NCBI GenBank assembly: GCA_016125975.1
Contig: JAEFCZ010000003.1
Span: 1 to 64,000, forward strand
Origin: Candidatus Nitrosopumilus sp.
Lineage (GTDB): Archaea > Thermoproteota > Nitrososphaeria > Nitrososphaerales > Nitrosopumilaceae
Direction: 5' to 3'
Length of the DNA: 64,000 bases
Shown: one piece after another, positions 63,958 through 64,000 of the stretch
Layout of the letters: the number at the start of each line of letters is the position of its first letter
Position numbering within the stretch: position 1 is the first letter of the stretch
The notes under the pieces: model-generated
The model's input: only the letters and a program-made list of their open reading frames with translations
The model's database searches: none
Told to the model about the DNA's origin: nothing
Position numbers and translations under genes: made by a program

Positions 63958-63980
63958 TGGTACATTCTGTGATTGTACCA
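63958..63980. promoter_or_regulatory. Inverted repeat TGGTACA-N9-TGTACCA
   Basis: Perfect 7-bp arms (63958-63964 and 63974-63980) around a 9-bp centre. The same half site GGTACA begins at 62887 before the 21-bp tandem repeat. The element probably belongs to a promoter for a gene to the right of the window. Confidence 0.45.
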
Positions 63981-64000
63981 ACAGTTTTCCTTTTATTGTC

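Overview
The window is AT-rich and densely coded. Many genes start with TTG or GTG, often with no leader sequence, and genes on the two strands overlap by a few bases. It carries archaeal information-processing genes (primase PriL/PriS, aIF2 alpha and gamma, Nop10, S6e, an Sm-like protein, GPN GTPase), an AglB oligosaccharyltransferase, archaeosine genes, AcnX phosphomevalonate dehydratase and two CdvB/ESCRT-III paralogs. Together with an anaerobic-type cobalamin pathway and assimilatory sulfate reduction, this points to a Nitrosopumilus-like ammonia-oxidising archaeon (Nitrososphaerota/Thaumarchaeota). The genus is inferred from gene content, not from a marker alignment.

Layout. 1-3.4 kb: partial Na+/H+ antiporter, hemerythrin, APS kinase and a CysQ-like phosphatase. 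3.4-7.7 kb: small membrane proteins, a short-chain dehydrogenase, a compact structured RNA candidate (4524-4660), a HEPN-like protein, a CdvB paralog facing a coiled-coil protein, and a secreted protein. 7.9-9.9 kb: a soluble winged-helix regulator, a membrane-anchored winged-helix protein and a secreted beta-domain protein in one operon. 9.9-15.3 kb: queE, folE and queC for 7-deazaguanine/archaeosine, thrB, a GPN GTPase and a flippase-like protein. 15.4-18.0 kb: an accessory island with a CARF-like/winged-helix sensor plus a PIN-like nuclease on one strand, and a microprotein, a membrane protein, a thermonuclease and a GIY-YIG-like protein on the other. A perfect palindrome lies between the two arms. 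No CRISPR array or cas gene was seen.

18-33 kb: short-chain dehydrogenase, zinc-ribbon operon, glycosyltransferase, ThiI-like protein, cysH-sat, endonuclease III, both AcnX subunits, NFACT protein, cbiT-cbiL-cbiF, a racemase-fold protein lacking both catalytic cysteines, and the second CdvB. 33-37.8 kb is a decaying surface-protein zone: gene fragments, a glycosyltransferase-GtrA fusion, a 700-bp AT-rich stretch and two frame-broken secreted-protein genes. One of these, a LamG-type gene, has two in-frame TGA codons where Trp is expected.

37.8-53 kb: glyS, nfo, priL-priS, a UPF0182 protein, a glutamine amidotransferase, a C39-like/TPR protein, tRNA-Gly(CCC), two tiny zinc ribbons, rps6e, eif2g and a PIN protein, a PEBP protein, aglB, nop10 and eif2a. 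53-58.7 kb: the second cobalamin block (cobO, cbiA, cbiC, cbiX, cbiG, cbiD). 58.7-64 kb: an epimerase-like protein, a bacterial-type metK, an Sm-like protein, a RadB-like ATPase, a rhomboid protease, a tautomerase and a frame-broken secreted protein preceded by a 21-bp tandem repeat.

How it fits together. CysC, CysQ, CysH and Sat cover sulfate activation and reduction. The two cbi blocks supply much of the corrin pathway, although CbiH, CbiE, CbiJ and the late steps are not here. The strongest candidates for something undescribed are the CARF-like/PIN-like pair with its shared divergent operator, and the structured RNA at 4.5 kb.
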